DNA from: Oxalobacter sp.
GTDB taxonomy: Bacteria; Pseudomonadota; Gammaproteobacteria; Burkholderiales; Burkholderiaceae_D
Reading direction: 5' to 3'
Assembly (NCBI GenBank): GCA_003605115.1
Contig: QZKY01000005.1
Span: forward strand, 1 to 64,000
Length of the DNA stretch: 64,000 nt
The translations under genes were made by a program, and so were the position numbers. Below are positions 10,164-18,910 of the stretch, piece by piece (within the stretch, counting starts at the first letter, position 1; every line of letters starts with the position of its first letter). Below the pieces are notes generated by a model that had not been told where the DNA came from, ran no database searches, and saw only the letters and a program-made list of their open reading frames with translations.

Positions 10164-10228
10164 GCCAAAAACCGGGGTCAGAGTTTTTTTACGCGGAGCG
10201 TAAATTACTCTGACCCCGAATTTTTGGC
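10164..10228. repeat. GGGTCAGAGT palindrome at the left edge of the accessory cassette
   Basis: The arms GCCAAAAACCGGGGTCAGAG and CTCTGACCCCGAATTTTTGG pair almost perfectly around a small inner TTACGC/GCGTAA hairpin. The copy sits 20 bp before three-hairpin element A. A related palindrome lies at the far side of the same gene (11317-11380). Confidence 0.82.
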
Positions 10229-10248
10229 GGGGCAGAAGAGAGAAAAAC

Positions 10249-10466
10249 GGTTTTGCAGAAGATTAGACATGCCGGGGGTAGCCCGGCGGCTACTTACCTT
10301 TCTTGTCTCGCCAAGAAAGGTAAGCCAAAGAAGGCGACCGCGGCGCCGCTGAATTCCCGCTGCCAGTGCAGCAAAAGCGGGACGCAAAAAAACTCGCTGC
10401 GCTCAAACAGTTTTTGCGTCTCATCCGCTTTTGCTGCACTGGCAGCGGCAGCGTCGCAAGCGGATG
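10249..10466 (+). repeat. Three-hairpin element, copy A
   Basis: This 218-bp non-coding element has three successive hairpins. Hairpin 1 pairs GCCGGG (10271-10276) with CCCGGC (10282-10287). Hairpin 2 pairs CTTACCTTTCTTG (10293-10305) with CAAGAAAGGTAAG (10312-10324). Hairpin 3 has a perfect 24-bp stem (10357-10380 with 10425-10448) continued by a perfect 10-bp stem (10381-10390 with 10411-10420), a 4-nt bulge, and a 20-nt loop containing ACTCGCTGCGCTCA. Copy B (36228-36444) has nearly the same sequence. Copy C (11077-11283) is inverted and keeps the fold with different stem sequences. Short open frames through it are by-products of the repeat. Confidence 0.85.
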
Positions 10467-10495
10467 AAAACCGAAGCGCGAACTATAAAATAGTC

Positions 10496-10515
10496 ATGCC
10501 AGCGTAGGCTGGCAT
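10496..10515. repeat. Small palindrome ATGCCAGC-GTAG-GCTGGCAT
   Basis: This is a perfect 8-bp stem with a 4-nt loop, directly after the three-hairpin element and upstream of the small membrane protein gene. It resembles short dispersed palindromes that begin ATGCC and end GGCATCCAG. No second copy was noticed in the window. Confidence 0.55.
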
Positions 10516-10573
10516 CCAGAGTCTTTGCTTTGATTCGCTCCTTAAATTACGGGTTCCAGGCAGTAAATTTCGC

Positions 10574-10593
10574 ATGTTATTATGCAGTTTTGC
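10574..10593 (+). promoter_or_regulatory. 20-nt leader shared by two accessory genes, copy 1
   Basis: ATGTTATTATGCAGTTTTGC is found 27 nt before the start codon at 10620 and, letter for letter, 22 nt before the start codon of the DUF6602 gene at 36515. The two genes are unrelated. Each leader follows a three-hairpin element. It may be part of a promoter, a recombination boundary or the edge of the repeated unit. Confidence 0.6.
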
Positions 10594-10619
10594 GATCTAT
10601 AACCTGTTAGGCATATCCG

Positions 10620-11030
10620 ATGCCCGATCTACTTCAGAAATACTCAGAACTACGATCTGAAAAAGGCTACGCGTACATGCGTTGGCTGATGTTGATATCG
10701 ACAGGGGCTTTTTCAGTTTCGGTGAGCGTGCTTTTTGGGAAGACGTTCTCTCCGCAGTCACTAATTGTTCTCAAAGCTGCACTATCAGCCAACGCAATTG
10801 GCGTCCTCTTTGGCGCAATTGCCATATTTGGCGAAGCAATGCTCCCGAGAGGGGTCGTCCGCCTATTGGTTGATAAAGAAATTCATAAGATGCGCAGAGA
10901 CTATGAAGCCGCAGCAAACGTGCCCAGTATGTATACCTTGCCTCCCTGCATGAAATATATTGAACGGCTTTTCTATCTAGCACTGTGTACATCTCTAGGG
11001 CTATGGGTGTGGTTTATTTGGCTACAGTAA
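10620..11030 (+). CDS. Hypothetical small membrane protein in a repeat-bounded cassette
   Basis: The 136-residue product is not recognised. It has a charged N-terminus (MPDLLQKYSELRSEKGYAY), three probable transmembrane segments at about residues 21-41, 48-72 and 115-135, and a charged region with KEIHKMRRDYEAA between the second and third. There is no signal peptide or catalytic motif. The gene stands alone, enclosed by inverted three-hairpin elements and two outer palindromes, and shares its 20-nt leader with the DUF6602 gene. A small multi-helix protein in such a setting could be a defence effector or a toxin-like membrane protein, but that is only a guess from context. Confidence 0.6.
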   Translation: MPDLLQKYSELRSEKGYAYMRWLMLISTGAFSVSVSVLFGKTFSPQSLIVLKAALSANAIGVLFGAIAIFGEAMLPRGVVRLLVDKEIHKMRRDYEAAANVPSMYTLPPCMKYIERLFYLALCTSLGLWVWFIWLQ

Positions 11031-11076
11031 GAGTTGTGTGGGATCCGACCACAATTAACTCTGACGCCTGGGTTTT

Positions 11077-11283
11077 CCTCCGCTTAGACGCTGCCGCAAT
11101 TTCCAGACAAAATCGGATAAGAAACAAAAAATGTCTGAGCGCAGCGAGTTGTTTTTGTTTCCCGATTTTGTCTGGAAATTGCGGGAACCCGAAGGGCTGC
11201 GTCTCGCGGGCGCCTTCTTTTGCATCCTTTTCTTGGCGAGGCAAGAAAAGGATGTAGCCGCCGGGCTACCCCCGGCATGCTCA
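11077..11283 (-). repeat. Three-hairpin element, copy C (inverted, compensatory stems)
   Basis: Read on the minus strand this has the same order as copy A. Hairpin 1 pairs 11271-11276 with 11260-11265. Hairpin 2 is CATCCTTTTCTTG/CAAGAAAAGGATG (11223-11235 with 11242-11254). Hairpin 3 has a perfect 23-bp stem (11094-11116 with 11162-11184) plus a 10-bp inner stem GAAACAAAAA/TTTTTGTTTC and a 4-nt bulge. The loop keeps AACTCGCTGCGCTCA. The long-stem sequence is almost wholly different from copy A, yet pairing is complete, so the structure and loop appear to be conserved. Confidence 0.82.
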
Positions 11284-11316
11284 AACTACCGCAACACTTA
11301 CAAAACTTCGAACTCG

Positions 11317-11380
11317 AAAAAATTCAGGGTCAGAGTCAAAATACGCTTCGCGATATTTGACTGCTGACCCTGGTTTTTTC
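11317..11380. repeat. GGGTCAGAGT palindrome at the right edge of the accessory cassette
   Basis: The arms AAAAATTCAGGGTCAGAGTC and GACTGCTGACCCTGGTTTTT surround a core with ATACGCTTCGCGATATT. It lies 34 bp beyond element C and closes the cassette begun by the palindrome at 10164-10228. The next gene, murU, ends 30 bp further on. Confidence 0.82.
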
Positions 11381-11409
11381 TCCTGTGCGAAAGAGGGGGA
11401 AAAAACAAA

Positions 11410-12120
11410 TTATTTTTTAACAAACGGCTTATTCAACGCCTCCAACCGCTCAACCGTTCCCACATCCACCCACTCATCCCGAACCACTTCGCCGCCAATT
11501 TGTCCACGCGCGGCGTATTCGCGGATCAGGGTTGAAATTCTAACGATCTCTCCGGCGCTGACGGAATCGAACATTTCCGGTCGAAACACGCCAATGCCGG
11601 AGTAAGTAAAGCGCGGTTCACCTTCGTTGCTGATGGAAAAACTTTTCAGTGCGAAATCGCCTTCCGGATGGTGTGGGGGATTCTTGACCAGGTACAGCCA
11701 GGCCATGTCGCGTTTGTCGAGCGGATGTGGTTTGCCCCAGACATCGTTATCTTCCAGCACTTCTGTCGCTTGCGCGAAATTGAAATGGGGGCAGTAAATA
11801 TCCGCCGAGACAGCCAGGAAAGGTTTGTCGCCAAGGAGATGACGTGCTTTTGCTACGCCGCCCGCCGTTTCCAGTGCAGAGCCTTCGGCGGAGTAATTTA
11901 TCTTGACGCCGTAGCGCGAACCATCTCCCAAAGCCTCTTCAATCATGTGACCCAAGTGGGCGTGGTTGATGACGATGTCGGTGATGCCCGCACGGGCGAG
12001 ATTGAGGATGTGCCAGAGAATCAGCGATCGACCCCGCACCGTCAGTAAGGGCTTGGGTTTTTCGTCAGTGAGTGGTCGCATGCGCTCGCCGCGACCGGCG
12101 GCAAAAATCATGGCTTTCAT
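11410..12120 (-). CDS. murU: N-acetylmuramate alpha-1-phosphate uridylyltransferase MurU
   Basis: MurU makes UDP-MurNAc from MurNAc-1-phosphate in the recycling bypass that avoids de novo MurA/MurB steps. The 236-residue protein has the sugar nucleotidyltransferase signature FAAGRGERMRPLTDEKPKPL at residues 6-25, a substrate segment EGSALETAGGVAKA near 79-92 and the metal-binding Asp in VSADIY near 106. It starts 11 nt after the stop of amgK on the same strand, the known pairing of kinase and uridylyltransferase in pseudomonads. That pairing makes MurU the best of the possible nucleotidyltransferase names. Confidence 0.9.
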   Translation of the reverse strand: MKAMIFAAGRGERMRPLTDEKPKPLLTVRGRSLILWHILNLARAGITDIVINHAHLGHMIEEALGDGSRYGVKINYSAEGSALETAGGVAKARHLLGDKPFLAVSADIYCPHFNFAQATEVLEDNDVWGKPHPLDKRDMAWLYLVKNPPHHPEGDFALKSFSISNEGEPRFTYSGIGVFRPEMFDSVSAGEIVRISTLIREYAARGQIGGEVVRDEWVDVGTVERLEALNKPFVKK

Positions 12121-12131
12121 GGGTAAACTCG

Positions 12132-13169
12132 TTAAAAGGTATAACCAACTTGGGCAGTTTTGTTTTCAAGCGCATCCAGCAAGCGAATCAAGGGCGCCAG
12201 TTCAACGTAACGCTGGGCAGCGCGTCGGGTGTAATCCATGACGAGCGGCAGATCCTTGATATAGGCGCTTTTGCCATCGCGATAATTGAGCCGCGCAAAA
12301 ATCCCAAGCACCTTGAGGTGGCGTTGCAGGCCCATAAATTCAAAATCACGATAAAAGGAATCAATGTCTGGTGCAACGGGCAACCCCACTTTTCTGGCGC
12401 GCTCCCAGTAGCGGATAACCCAGTCCAGGATGAGTTCTTCATCCCATCTCACGTAGGCATCGCGCAGCAAAGAAGCCAAATCGTAGGTGATGGGGCCGTA
12501 GACGGCATCCTGAAAATCCAGAATCCCGGGGTTTGCGTTAGGCAAGACCATCAAGTTGCGGGAGTGATAATCGCGATGCACATAAACTTGCGGTTGCGCC
12601 ATATTATTGGCCAGGATGATGTCAAAAACCTTCATCAAGTCAGCCATTTGCTTGTCAGACAAGCTGATATTCAGGTGTTTGGCAATATACCAGTCGGGGA
12701 AAAGCATCAACTCGCGGAGCAAAAGCTCACGATCGTATTCAGGCAAGACGCCCGGTTGGCTGTGCATTTGAATCTGTAACAAGGCGTCAATGGCGTCCAT
12801 GTACAGTGTATGCGCGGTTTGCAAATTGAGTTCGGCAAGATAGGTGGTCGAACCCAAATCGGTCAACAGCAAAAACCCGCGTTCAATGTCATGCGCCAGG
12901 ACGCGTGGAACGGAAACCCCCGTTTCACCAAGCAAATGGGCAACCTGAATGTAGGGGCGAACGTTTTCCTGGGGAGGGGGTGCGTCCATAGCGATGTACG
13001 TCTTGCCATCAGGGGCATCCACGCGGAAATACCGCCTGAAACTGGCATCGGCAGAGGCCGTCCGGATGGTTTCGGCATTGAGGGGCGGGGCGCTGATGTG
13101 CTTCAGCCAGTCCTGAAGTTGAGTGAGACGTTCGTCCGATGTGACGAGCGGCGGTGGTATGGATTGCAT
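12132..13169 (-). CDS. amgK: Anomeric MurNAc/GlcNAc kinase AmgK
   Basis: AmgK phosphorylates MurNAc at the anomeric carbon, supplying MurU. The 345-residue protein belongs to the aminoglycoside phosphotransferase fold, with the catalytic loop VHRDYHSRNL and metal-binding LDFQDAVYGP. The frame is open 14 codons further upstream, but the ATG giving MQSIPPPLVTSDERL has an AGGTAG ribosome site and a typical N-terminus. It is divergent from lptD across 93 bp. The order amgK-murU opposite lptD-surA is found in several proteobacteria and links cell-wall recycling to envelope biogenesis. Confidence 0.9.
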   Translation of the reverse strand: MQSIPPPLVTSDERLTQLQDWLKHISAPPLNAETIRTASADASFRRYFRVDAPDGKTYIAMDAPPPQENVRPYIQVAHLLGETGVSVPRVLAHDIERGFLLLTDLGSTTYLAELNLQTAHTLYMDAIDALLQIQMHSQPGVLPEYDRELLLRELMLFPDWYIAKHLNISLSDKQMADLMKVFDIILANNMAQPQVYVHRDYHSRNLMVLPNANPGILDFQDAVYGPITYDLASLLRDAYVRWDEELILDWVIRYWERARKVGLPVAPDIDSFYRDFEFMGLQRHLKVLGIFARLNYRDGKSAYIKDLPLVMDYTRRAAQRYVELAPLIRLLDALENKTAQVGYTF

Positions 13170-13262
13170 GAAACTACCTGCGAAAAACGTATGAAAAGGA
13201 AGACTTCCCATATAATAAGCGACTATGCTTGTTTATGGCCAGTCTTGGTAACTAACGGTTTC

Positions 13263-15605
13263 ATGCGCCGATTATTTGTTTCTTTCCCTCTGAAGCACCC
13301 GCTCATTGTCTCGGCAGTGCTGGGCGCTGCTTTGACGCTCCCGACTTACGCTATCGCGAAAGCTAAAGCCAAAACCAAAGAAAAAAATGCGCCGGTGCGT
13401 CCTACGCGCGCCGAGGAAAAGCAGGATGTCACCGTGATTCAGGCGGAGCAAATGACAGGTCGGCCGGATCGTGAAGTGTTTCTCGAAAGAGATGTAGAAG
13501 TCGAGCGCGGGCAGACCAAAATTCGTAGCGACATGGCGACCTTCTACCAGGAAGAAAATGTCGTAGAAGCGGATGGCCATATTCATTTGACGCGTTTTGG
13601 CGACCAATATTGGGGGGATCGCATTCGCTATAACCTGGATACGGGAGAGGGCTGGCTTTTAAAGCCGCGCTACAAATTGCTCCAAAATAATGCGCAGGGC
13701 AAAGGCAATCGCGCCGATTTTGAAAGCAACGAATTGTCCACGGTTGATCAGGGAACGTACACCACGTGTAACGGCGATGATCCAGACTGGTATGTTAGCG
13801 CCAGCACCCTGTACTTGAATCAACCGGAAGACACGGGTGAAGCAAGCGGTGCGATTTTGTTTTTCAAAGATGTCCCACTGCTGGGCGCGCCATATCTTTC
13901 CTTCCCTTTGTCAGAAGGAAGAAAGTCTGGCTTTTTGCCGCCGACTTTTGGCACTTCGACATCGGGCGGTTTCGAAACGATGTTGCCCTATTATTTCAAC
14001 ATCGCGCCCAATCGCGACTTTACGTTCTATCCGAAATACATTTCCAAGCGTGGTAACCAGTTGGGCGGTGATGCGCGCTATCTGGAGCAAAATTTTTCTG
14101 GCCAACTCCGCTTTGAGTTTTTGCAAGAGGATCGGGAAACGCAAGATGATCGTTATGCTTTCTCGTTCATCCACAGGCAGCAGCTCATGCGGAATCTGTG
14201 GCTGGGATGGAACCTGAACCATGTTTCAGACGATGCGTATTTCAGCGATTTCACCAGTCATTTTTCTGGCATGGCGAATGCGCTGACAGGGTTGTCCAAC
14301 GCCAGTGTGGCGCCGAGTGCTCAGCGCTTGCTTTCCCGCGAAGTGAGCATGGATTATTTAGGGGAAAACTGGGCGACGAATTTGCGCGTGACCAATTATC
14401 AGCTTTTGCAAGACGAAACCGCAGCCGAAGCTGACAAAATCGTGCGCCCTTATCAGCGTTTGCCGCAGTTGAGTTATAGGGTGTGGCATCCTACGGTGAG
14501 TGGGCTTGACTGGGGCTTCAGGGCAGAATGGACGCGATTCTGGTTATCGGATGGCGATTTGCAAATGCATCGCGCTATAGTGAATGCGTCGCAAAAGGGG
14601 GAGTTTGGAGACAAGGGAGATCGCTGGGTGTTGAAACCGCAATTGTCCTATTCTTTGATCGAGCCGGGGTACTTCATTAAACCCAAGGTGTCATGGCAGG
14701 CAGTGCGTTATGAAGTGGAAAATGAATGGGATGGCTCCCGTAGTATGAGCATGACGGTGCCTACTTATTCACTGGACGCGGGCTTGATTTTCGAACGAGA
14801 GACATCGTTCTTTAGCCGTCAGTACACACAGACGCTCGAACCGCGGCTTTTTTACGTGAAAACACCTTACCGAGATCAACGAGAGCATCCCAACTTTGAC
14901 TCTGCCGAGCCCGGGCTGACTTTTGCGCAACTTTTCAGTGAGAATCGATTCTCCGGTTCGGATCGTATCGGCGATGCCGACCAACTCACGGCGGCCATCG
15001 TTTCGCGATATATTGAGCCATCCGGCGTTGAGCGTGCGCGTTTTGCTATTGGGCAGCGTTTCTATTACCAGAATCAAGAGGTTTATCTGGAATCGCCCAG
15101 TAACGACTCTCGCTCGGACGTGTTGCTCACGGCGAATGCCAGCGTTATTCCGGCAGTCACGCTCGACGGTGCCGTGCAGTACAGTGAAAACGAGGGTCGT
15201 ATGCTCAGCTCGAACGCCACGTTGCAGTGGAAGCCAGCGTTCAAGAAAGTGTTTAACGTTTCATACCGCTATCTGCGCGACAAGCCGGGGGAATACGTTG
15301 GTTTGGATCAGCTTAATATGTCAGCGCAGTGGCCAATTTACAAGCGCTGGTACGGTGTTGGTATGGTCAGTTACTCGTTGCCTGAAAGCCAGGTCATTCA
15401 GGGTATGGCTGGCCTTGAATACAGTGCTGATTGTTGGACATTCCGTATGGTGGCGCAACGCCTGTACACGGCAACCAATGTAGTAGACAACGCTTACTTT
15501 GTGCAACTGGAGTTCAAGGGTTTTTCGAAAATTGGGACAGGGGCATTGGAAGCACTGCGCAAGTCAATTTCCGGCTACGACTTTCAAGAGTCGCCCCGAA
15601 AGTGA
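13263..15605 (+). CDS. lptD: LPS-assembly protein LptD
   Basis: LptD is the outer-membrane barrel that, with LptE, inserts lipopolysaccharide into the outer leaflet. The 780-residue protein starts with a signal peptide (MRRLFVSFPLKHPLIVSAVL), then an LptA-like jellyroll domain (about residues 55-190) and a long C-terminal beta-barrel. The frame is open far upstream, antisense to amgK, but only the ATG at 13263 gives a proper signal peptide. Only two cysteines are apparent in the mature part, one in YTTCNGDD and one in SADCWTF. These fit one inter-domain disulfide rather than the two of E. coli. surA follows after 44 bp. Confidence 0.95.
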   Translation: MRRLFVSFPLKHPLIVSAVLGAALTLPTYAIAKAKAKTKEKNAPVRPTRAEEKQDVTVIQAEQMTGRPDREVFLERDVEVERGQTKIRSDMATFYQEENVVEADGHIHLTRFGDQYWGDRIRYNLDTGEGWLLKPRYKLLQNNAQGKGNRADFESNELSTVDQGTYTTCNGDDPDWYVSASTLYLNQPEDTGEASGAILFFKDVPLLGAPYLSFPLSEGRKSGFLPPTFGTSTSGGFETMLPYYFNIAPNRDFTFYPKYISKRGNQLGGDARYLEQNFSGQLRFEFLQEDRETQDDRYAFSFIHRQQLMRNLWLGWNLNHVSDDAYFSDFTSHFSGMANALTGLSNASVAPSAQRLLSREVSMDYLGENWATNLRVTNYQLLQDETAAEADKIVRPYQRLPQLSYRVWHPTVSGLDWGFRAEWTRFWLSDGDLQMHRAIVNASQKGEFGDKGDRWVLKPQLSYSLIEPGYFIKPKVSWQAVRYEVENEWDGSRSMSMTVPTYSLDAGLIFERETSFFSRQYTQTLEPRLFYVKTPYRDQREHPNFDSAEPGLTFAQLFSENRFSGSDRIGDADQLTAAIVSRYIEPSGVERARFAIGQRFYYQNQEVYLESPSNDSRSDVLLTANASVIPAVTLDGAVQYSENEGRMLSSNATLQWKPAFKKVFNVSYRYLRDKPGEYVGLDQLNMSAQWPIYKRWYGVGMVSYSLPESQVIQGMAGLEYSADCWTFRMVAQRLYTATNVVDNAYFVQLEFKGFSKIGTGALEALRKSISGYDFQESPRK

Positions 15606-15649
15606 TCTGAATAATAACGGTGATTTAACAGTTTGAAGGCGAAAACAAT

Positions 15650-17035
15650 ATGCGCTTCAGTAAAGTTTGTGACATAAAATTTAAGCGATTGGTGTGGTGC
15701 GCCATGGTGGCAATTTGCGCGGCAGGAGCGACTGTTGCCAACGCGCAGCCCATCAAACAAAAGCCGAACGTCAAAAAGGCATCCTCGCCTGAACTGATTG
15801 ATGCCATTGTCGCAGTTGTGAACACGGAGGTCATCACGCAGGCAGATCTGACCCTGCGCACAGCTGTCGTCATGCGCAACTTGAAAAGCAAGGGCGGCAA
15901 AAGCGGAAAGGTTCCGTCGCAGGAAGTGTTGCAAAAGCAAATATTGGAGCACATGATTGTGGAGCGCGCGCAAGTGCAAAAGGCCAAAGAGTTGGGCTTG
16001 CGCATAGAGGATCGGACACTCGATGCCGCGTTGTCCAAACTGGCCGAGCAAAACAAAACGTCCATGGCTGACTTTCGCAAGCGCGTCGAGCGGGAAGGCA
16101 CGCCCTACGTGCAGTTCCGAGAACAGTTCCGAGCCGAATTACTCATTCGGCGCTTACGCGAAAAAGAAGTGGAAAACAAAATTCAGGTGAGTGATTCGGA
16201 GATTGAAAACTTCCTTGCGGAATATGGCATGTCGCATGACCAGCAGGAATTTCACATTGCGCATATTCTCATTCGCATTCCCGAAAATGCTTCGCCAGAG
16301 CAGATCAACGCGAGCCGCAAGCGTGCTGATGAGGCTCTGGGGAAATTGCGTGGTGGCGCAGATTTTGCACAAACCGCCATTGGCTATTCGGACGGCGAAA
16401 ATGCTCTTGAAGGCGGAGACATGGGGTGGCGTTTGCGGGAACGCTTGCCACAGCTTTTCGGCGATGCAGTGATCCAGATGAAAATTGGCGAAGTGGGTGG
16501 CATTATCAAAAGTGCTAACGGTTTTCACATATTAAAACTCATCGGACGCCGCAGCACCAGTTCGAAAGCCATGCCGATGCCAACGGCCGTGCAACAAACG
16601 CATGCGCGTCATATTCTCGTCAAGGTCAATCAGGTGGTGTCTGCAGATGAGGCGAAGCGAAAGTTGAAAGATATTAAGCAGCGAATTGAAAACAAGGCGG
16701 CGACATTCGAGGAATTGGCCAAGGCGTTCTCGAACGATTCTTCAGCGAATAAAGGGGGCGATCTCGGCTGGATTTATCCTGGCGATACGGTTCCGGAATT
16801 TGAACGCGCAATGAATGGGCTCAAAATTGGACAAATCAGTGAGCCGATTGAATCGCCATTTGGTTTCCACTTGATTGAAGTTGTCGAAAGAAAGACAGAC
16901 GAAGTTTCCCAAGAAAGACTGCGCATGGTTGCGCGTAACGCCATACGTGCCCGGAAACGCGACGAAGCCATTCTGGAATGGTTGCGTCAAATCCGCGACA
17001 GTGCCTACGTCGAATATCGCCTCGACGACAAATAA
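15650..17035 (+). CDS. surA: Periplasmic chaperone and peptidyl-prolyl isomerase SurA
   Basis: SurA escorts unfolded outer-membrane proteins, including LptD, across the periplasm. The 461-residue protein has an N-terminal signal segment ending near AANA/NAQP (residues 20-33), an N-terminal chaperone domain (about 45-195) and two parvulin domains. The first begins near EFHIAHILIRIPENAS and the second at THARHILVKVNQVV. Paired DGENALEGGDMGWR and NDSSANKGGDLGWI motifs mark the two domains. It lies between lptD and pdxA in the common lptD-surA-pdxA-rsmA order and is probably co-transcribed with them. Confidence 0.95.
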   Translation: MRFSKVCDIKFKRLVWCAMVAICAAGATVANAQPIKQKPNVKKASSPELIDAIVAVVNTEVITQADLTLRTAVVMRNLKSKGGKSGKVPSQEVLQKQILEHMIVERAQVQKAKELGLRIEDRTLDAALSKLAEQNKTSMADFRKRVEREGTPYVQFREQFRAELLIRRLREKEVENKIQVSDSEIENFLAEYGMSHDQQEFHIAHILIRIPENASPEQINASRKRADEALGKLRGGADFAQTAIGYSDGENALEGGDMGWRLRERLPQLFGDAVIQMKIGEVGGIIKSANGFHILKLIGRRSTSSKAMPMPTAVQQTHARHILVKVNQVVSADEAKRKLKDIKQRIENKAATFEELAKAFSNDSSANKGGDLGWIYPGDTVPEFERAMNGLKIGQISEPIESPFGFHLIEVVERKTDEVSQERLRMVARNAIRARKRDEAILEWLRQIRDSAYVEYRLDDK

Positions 17036-17047
17036 GAAAAAGGGGTC

Positions 17048-18079
17048 ATGCCTGTGTTGTCCACAATAGCGATTACGACAGGCGAACCAGCGGGCATTGG
17101 TCCGGAAATAGCGTTGCGTGCGGCATGGGCGCTGCGTGGGAAAGTGCGGTCAATACTGATCGGTGATTTTCGTCTGTTGTCCGATTTGGCGATGCGCATC
17201 GACCTTGGCATCAGGCTTCAAGCCATCGATATGGATGCTTTGCGTGGCGGGCGCGTGTTGGATGCAGCGATCCTGCACGTTGTTGATTGCCCGCTGGTGC
17301 GTGTGGCAAGGCCAGGGCAACCCGATGCCAGTAACAGTCGTGCCGTATTGCGCATGCTGGATATTGCCGTCGAGGGGACGCAAGGCAGGGTGTTCGACGC
17401 GATGGTTACGGCACCGCTGCAAAAAAGCATCATCAACGATGCAGGGGTTCCGTTTACCGGGCACACCGAATATCTCGCCGAAAAAACGCAAACAGCGCAA
17501 GTGGTCATGATGCTGGCGGGTAGTGTGGCGATAAAGGAATCGAGTTTCCCGTTGCGGGTGGCACTGGCGACAACGCATTTGCCGTTGAAAGATGTCGCCT
17601 CTGCCATTACGACGGAGGACTTGCTGGAAACACTCACGATTATCGATCGTGATTTGAAAAAATGGTTTGGCATTGCGTCGCCGCGCATTCTGGTTTGCGG
17701 TTTGAATCCGCATGCAGGGGAAAGCGGCTATCTGGGGAGGGAAGAAATTGAAGTGATCGCGCCGGTGATTGCTGTCGCAAGAAAGCAAAACATCGATGCA
17801 ACAGGGCCTTATCCGGCGGACACGGTATTTCAACCCAGTCTGTTGCAGCAGGCCGATTGTGTATTGGCGATGTATCACGATCAGGGTTTGCCGGTGTTGA
17901 AGCATGCGAGTTTTGGCAGCGCGGTGAATGTGACGCTGGGTCTGCCGATGATTCGTACCTCGGTGGATCACGGCACAGCGCTCGATCAGGCAGAAAAGGG
18001 GATTGGGCACGCTAACTATCGCAGCATGATCGAAGCGATTTTACTGGCAGCGCAAATGGCTGCGCAAGGGATGAAATAA
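17048..18079 (+). CDS. pdxA: 4-hydroxythreonine-4-phosphate dehydrogenase PdxA
   Basis: PdxA oxidises 4-phosphohydroxy-threonine in the DXP-dependent branch of pyridoxal phosphate synthesis. The 343-residue protein begins with [17 protein letters not shown], typical of the family, and has the metal-binding histidine segments [10 protein letters not shown] and [11 protein letters not shown] as well as [16 protein letters not shown]. The ATG lies 12 bp after surA, and the gene ends 6 bp before rsmA, so all are in one unit. Confidence 0.95.
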   Translation: MPVLSTIAITTGEPAGIGPEIALRAAWALRGKVRSILIGDFRLLSDLAMRIDLGIRLQAIDMDALRGGRVLDAAILHVVDCPLVRVARPGQPDASNSRAVLRMLDIAVEGTQGRVFDAMVTAPLQKSIINDAGVPFTGHTEYLAEKTQTAQVVMMLAGSVAIKESSFPLRVALATTHLPLKDVASAITTEDLLETLTIIDRDLKKWFGIASPRILVCGLNPHAGESGYLGREEIEVIAPVIAVARKQNIDATGPYPADTVFQPSLLQQADCVLAMYHDQGLPVLKHASFGSAVNVTLGLPMIRTSVDHGTALDQAEKGIGHANYRSMIEAILLAAQMAAQGMK

Positions 18080-18085
18080 GCGCGT

Positions 18086-18877
18086 ATGAAACACATTCCG
18101 CGCAAGCGATTCGGACAAAACTTCCTTACCGATCACACTGTTCTGGAAGCCATTACACGCCTGGTCGCACCGCAACCCGATGATGTCATGGTCGAAATAG
18201 GCCCGGGCCTGGGGGCGATGACGCGATTATTGCTGGCGTCACTCAAACATTTGCATGTGGTAGAGATTGACCGAGATTTGGTCGGCAGACTGCAAAAAAC
18301 TTTTCGTGTTGATCAGCTTACGATTCACCAAGGCGATGCGTTGGCATTTGATTTCTCGAACGTTCATGTCCCCGTTGGCAGAAAGTTGCGGGTTGTGGGC
18401 AATTTGCCGTATAACATATCCACTCCGCTTCTGTTTCACCTCGCCCAATTTGCTCCCATCGTACAGGATCAACATTTCATGTTGCAGAAAGAAGTGGTGG
18501 AGCGTATGGTGGCGGAACCCGGCAGCAAAGTATATGGCAGGTTGTCTGTGATGCTGCAGTGGCGATACCAGATGACGTTGGAACTGATCGTGCCGCCGTC
18601 GGCTTTCGACCCGCCGCCGAAAGTGGAGTCCGCCATTGTGCGCATGATACCGCTGGCACAGCCCTTGGCTTGCGACCTTGGTGCGCTCGGGAAAGTTGTG
18701 ACAACCGCTTTTTCACAACGACGCAAGGTCTTGCGCAATTGTCTCAGTGGGTTGTTTACGGAAAACGATTTGATCGCGTCTGGCATCGATCCCCAAGCCC
18801 GTGCAGAGACGGTGCAGCTCGAGCGCTTTGTGGCATTGGCGAATCGCTTGCCAGTCGACCGGAGACACGCCAAATAA
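18086..18877 (+). CDS. rsmA: 16S rRNA dimethyladenosine transferase RsmA (KsgA)
   Basis: RsmA dimethylates two adjacent adenines in the 3' terminal helix of 16S rRNA during late 30S assembly. The 263-residue protein has the N-terminal KRFGQNFL, the SAM-binding loop [10 protein letters not shown] near residues 36-45 and the catalytic NLPYNIST near 109-116. Its C-terminal helical domain is complete. It ends the lptD-surA-pdxA-rsmA row and is convergent with the NhaR-like gene 33 bp away. Confidence 0.96.
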   Translation: MKHIPRKRFGQNFLTDHTVLEAITRLVAPQPDDVMVEIGPGLGAMTRLLLASLKHLHVVEIDRDLVGRLQKTFRVDQLTIHQGDALAFDFSNVHVPVGRKLRVVGNLPYNISTPLLFHLAQFAPIVQDQHFMLQKEVVERMVAEPGSKVYGRLSVMLQWRYQMTLELIVPPSAFDPPPKVESAIVRMIPLAQPLACDLGALGKVVTTAFSQRRKVLRNCLSGLFTENDLIASGIDPQARAETVQLERFVALANRLPVDRRHAK

Positions 18878-18910
18878 ATCGCCTTAAGTGAAATTGCCAG
18901 TGCCATCACT

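Noticed and set aside
10253-10507. Open frame of 84 codons over three-hairpin element A
   Set aside because: It runs through the hairpin stems and loop; related frames recur in copies B and C only because the repeat itself recurs. No ribosome site or protein-like composition.
10593-10622. GTTAGGC before the gene at 10620 as an integron attC core
   Set aside because: GTTAGGC fits the attC core, but the matching position at 36505 (GTTAGCG) does not fit GTTRRRY, no full attC fold was found, and no integron integrase is visible.
10985-11257. Open frame over the end of the small membrane gene and element C
   Set aside because: It overlaps a better-supported gene and continues into the palindromic element; judged a by-product of the repeat.
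12810-13262. Upstream extension of the lptD reading frame
   Set aside because: It lies antisense to amgK and would place residues before a proper signal peptide; the ATG at 13263 is used instead.
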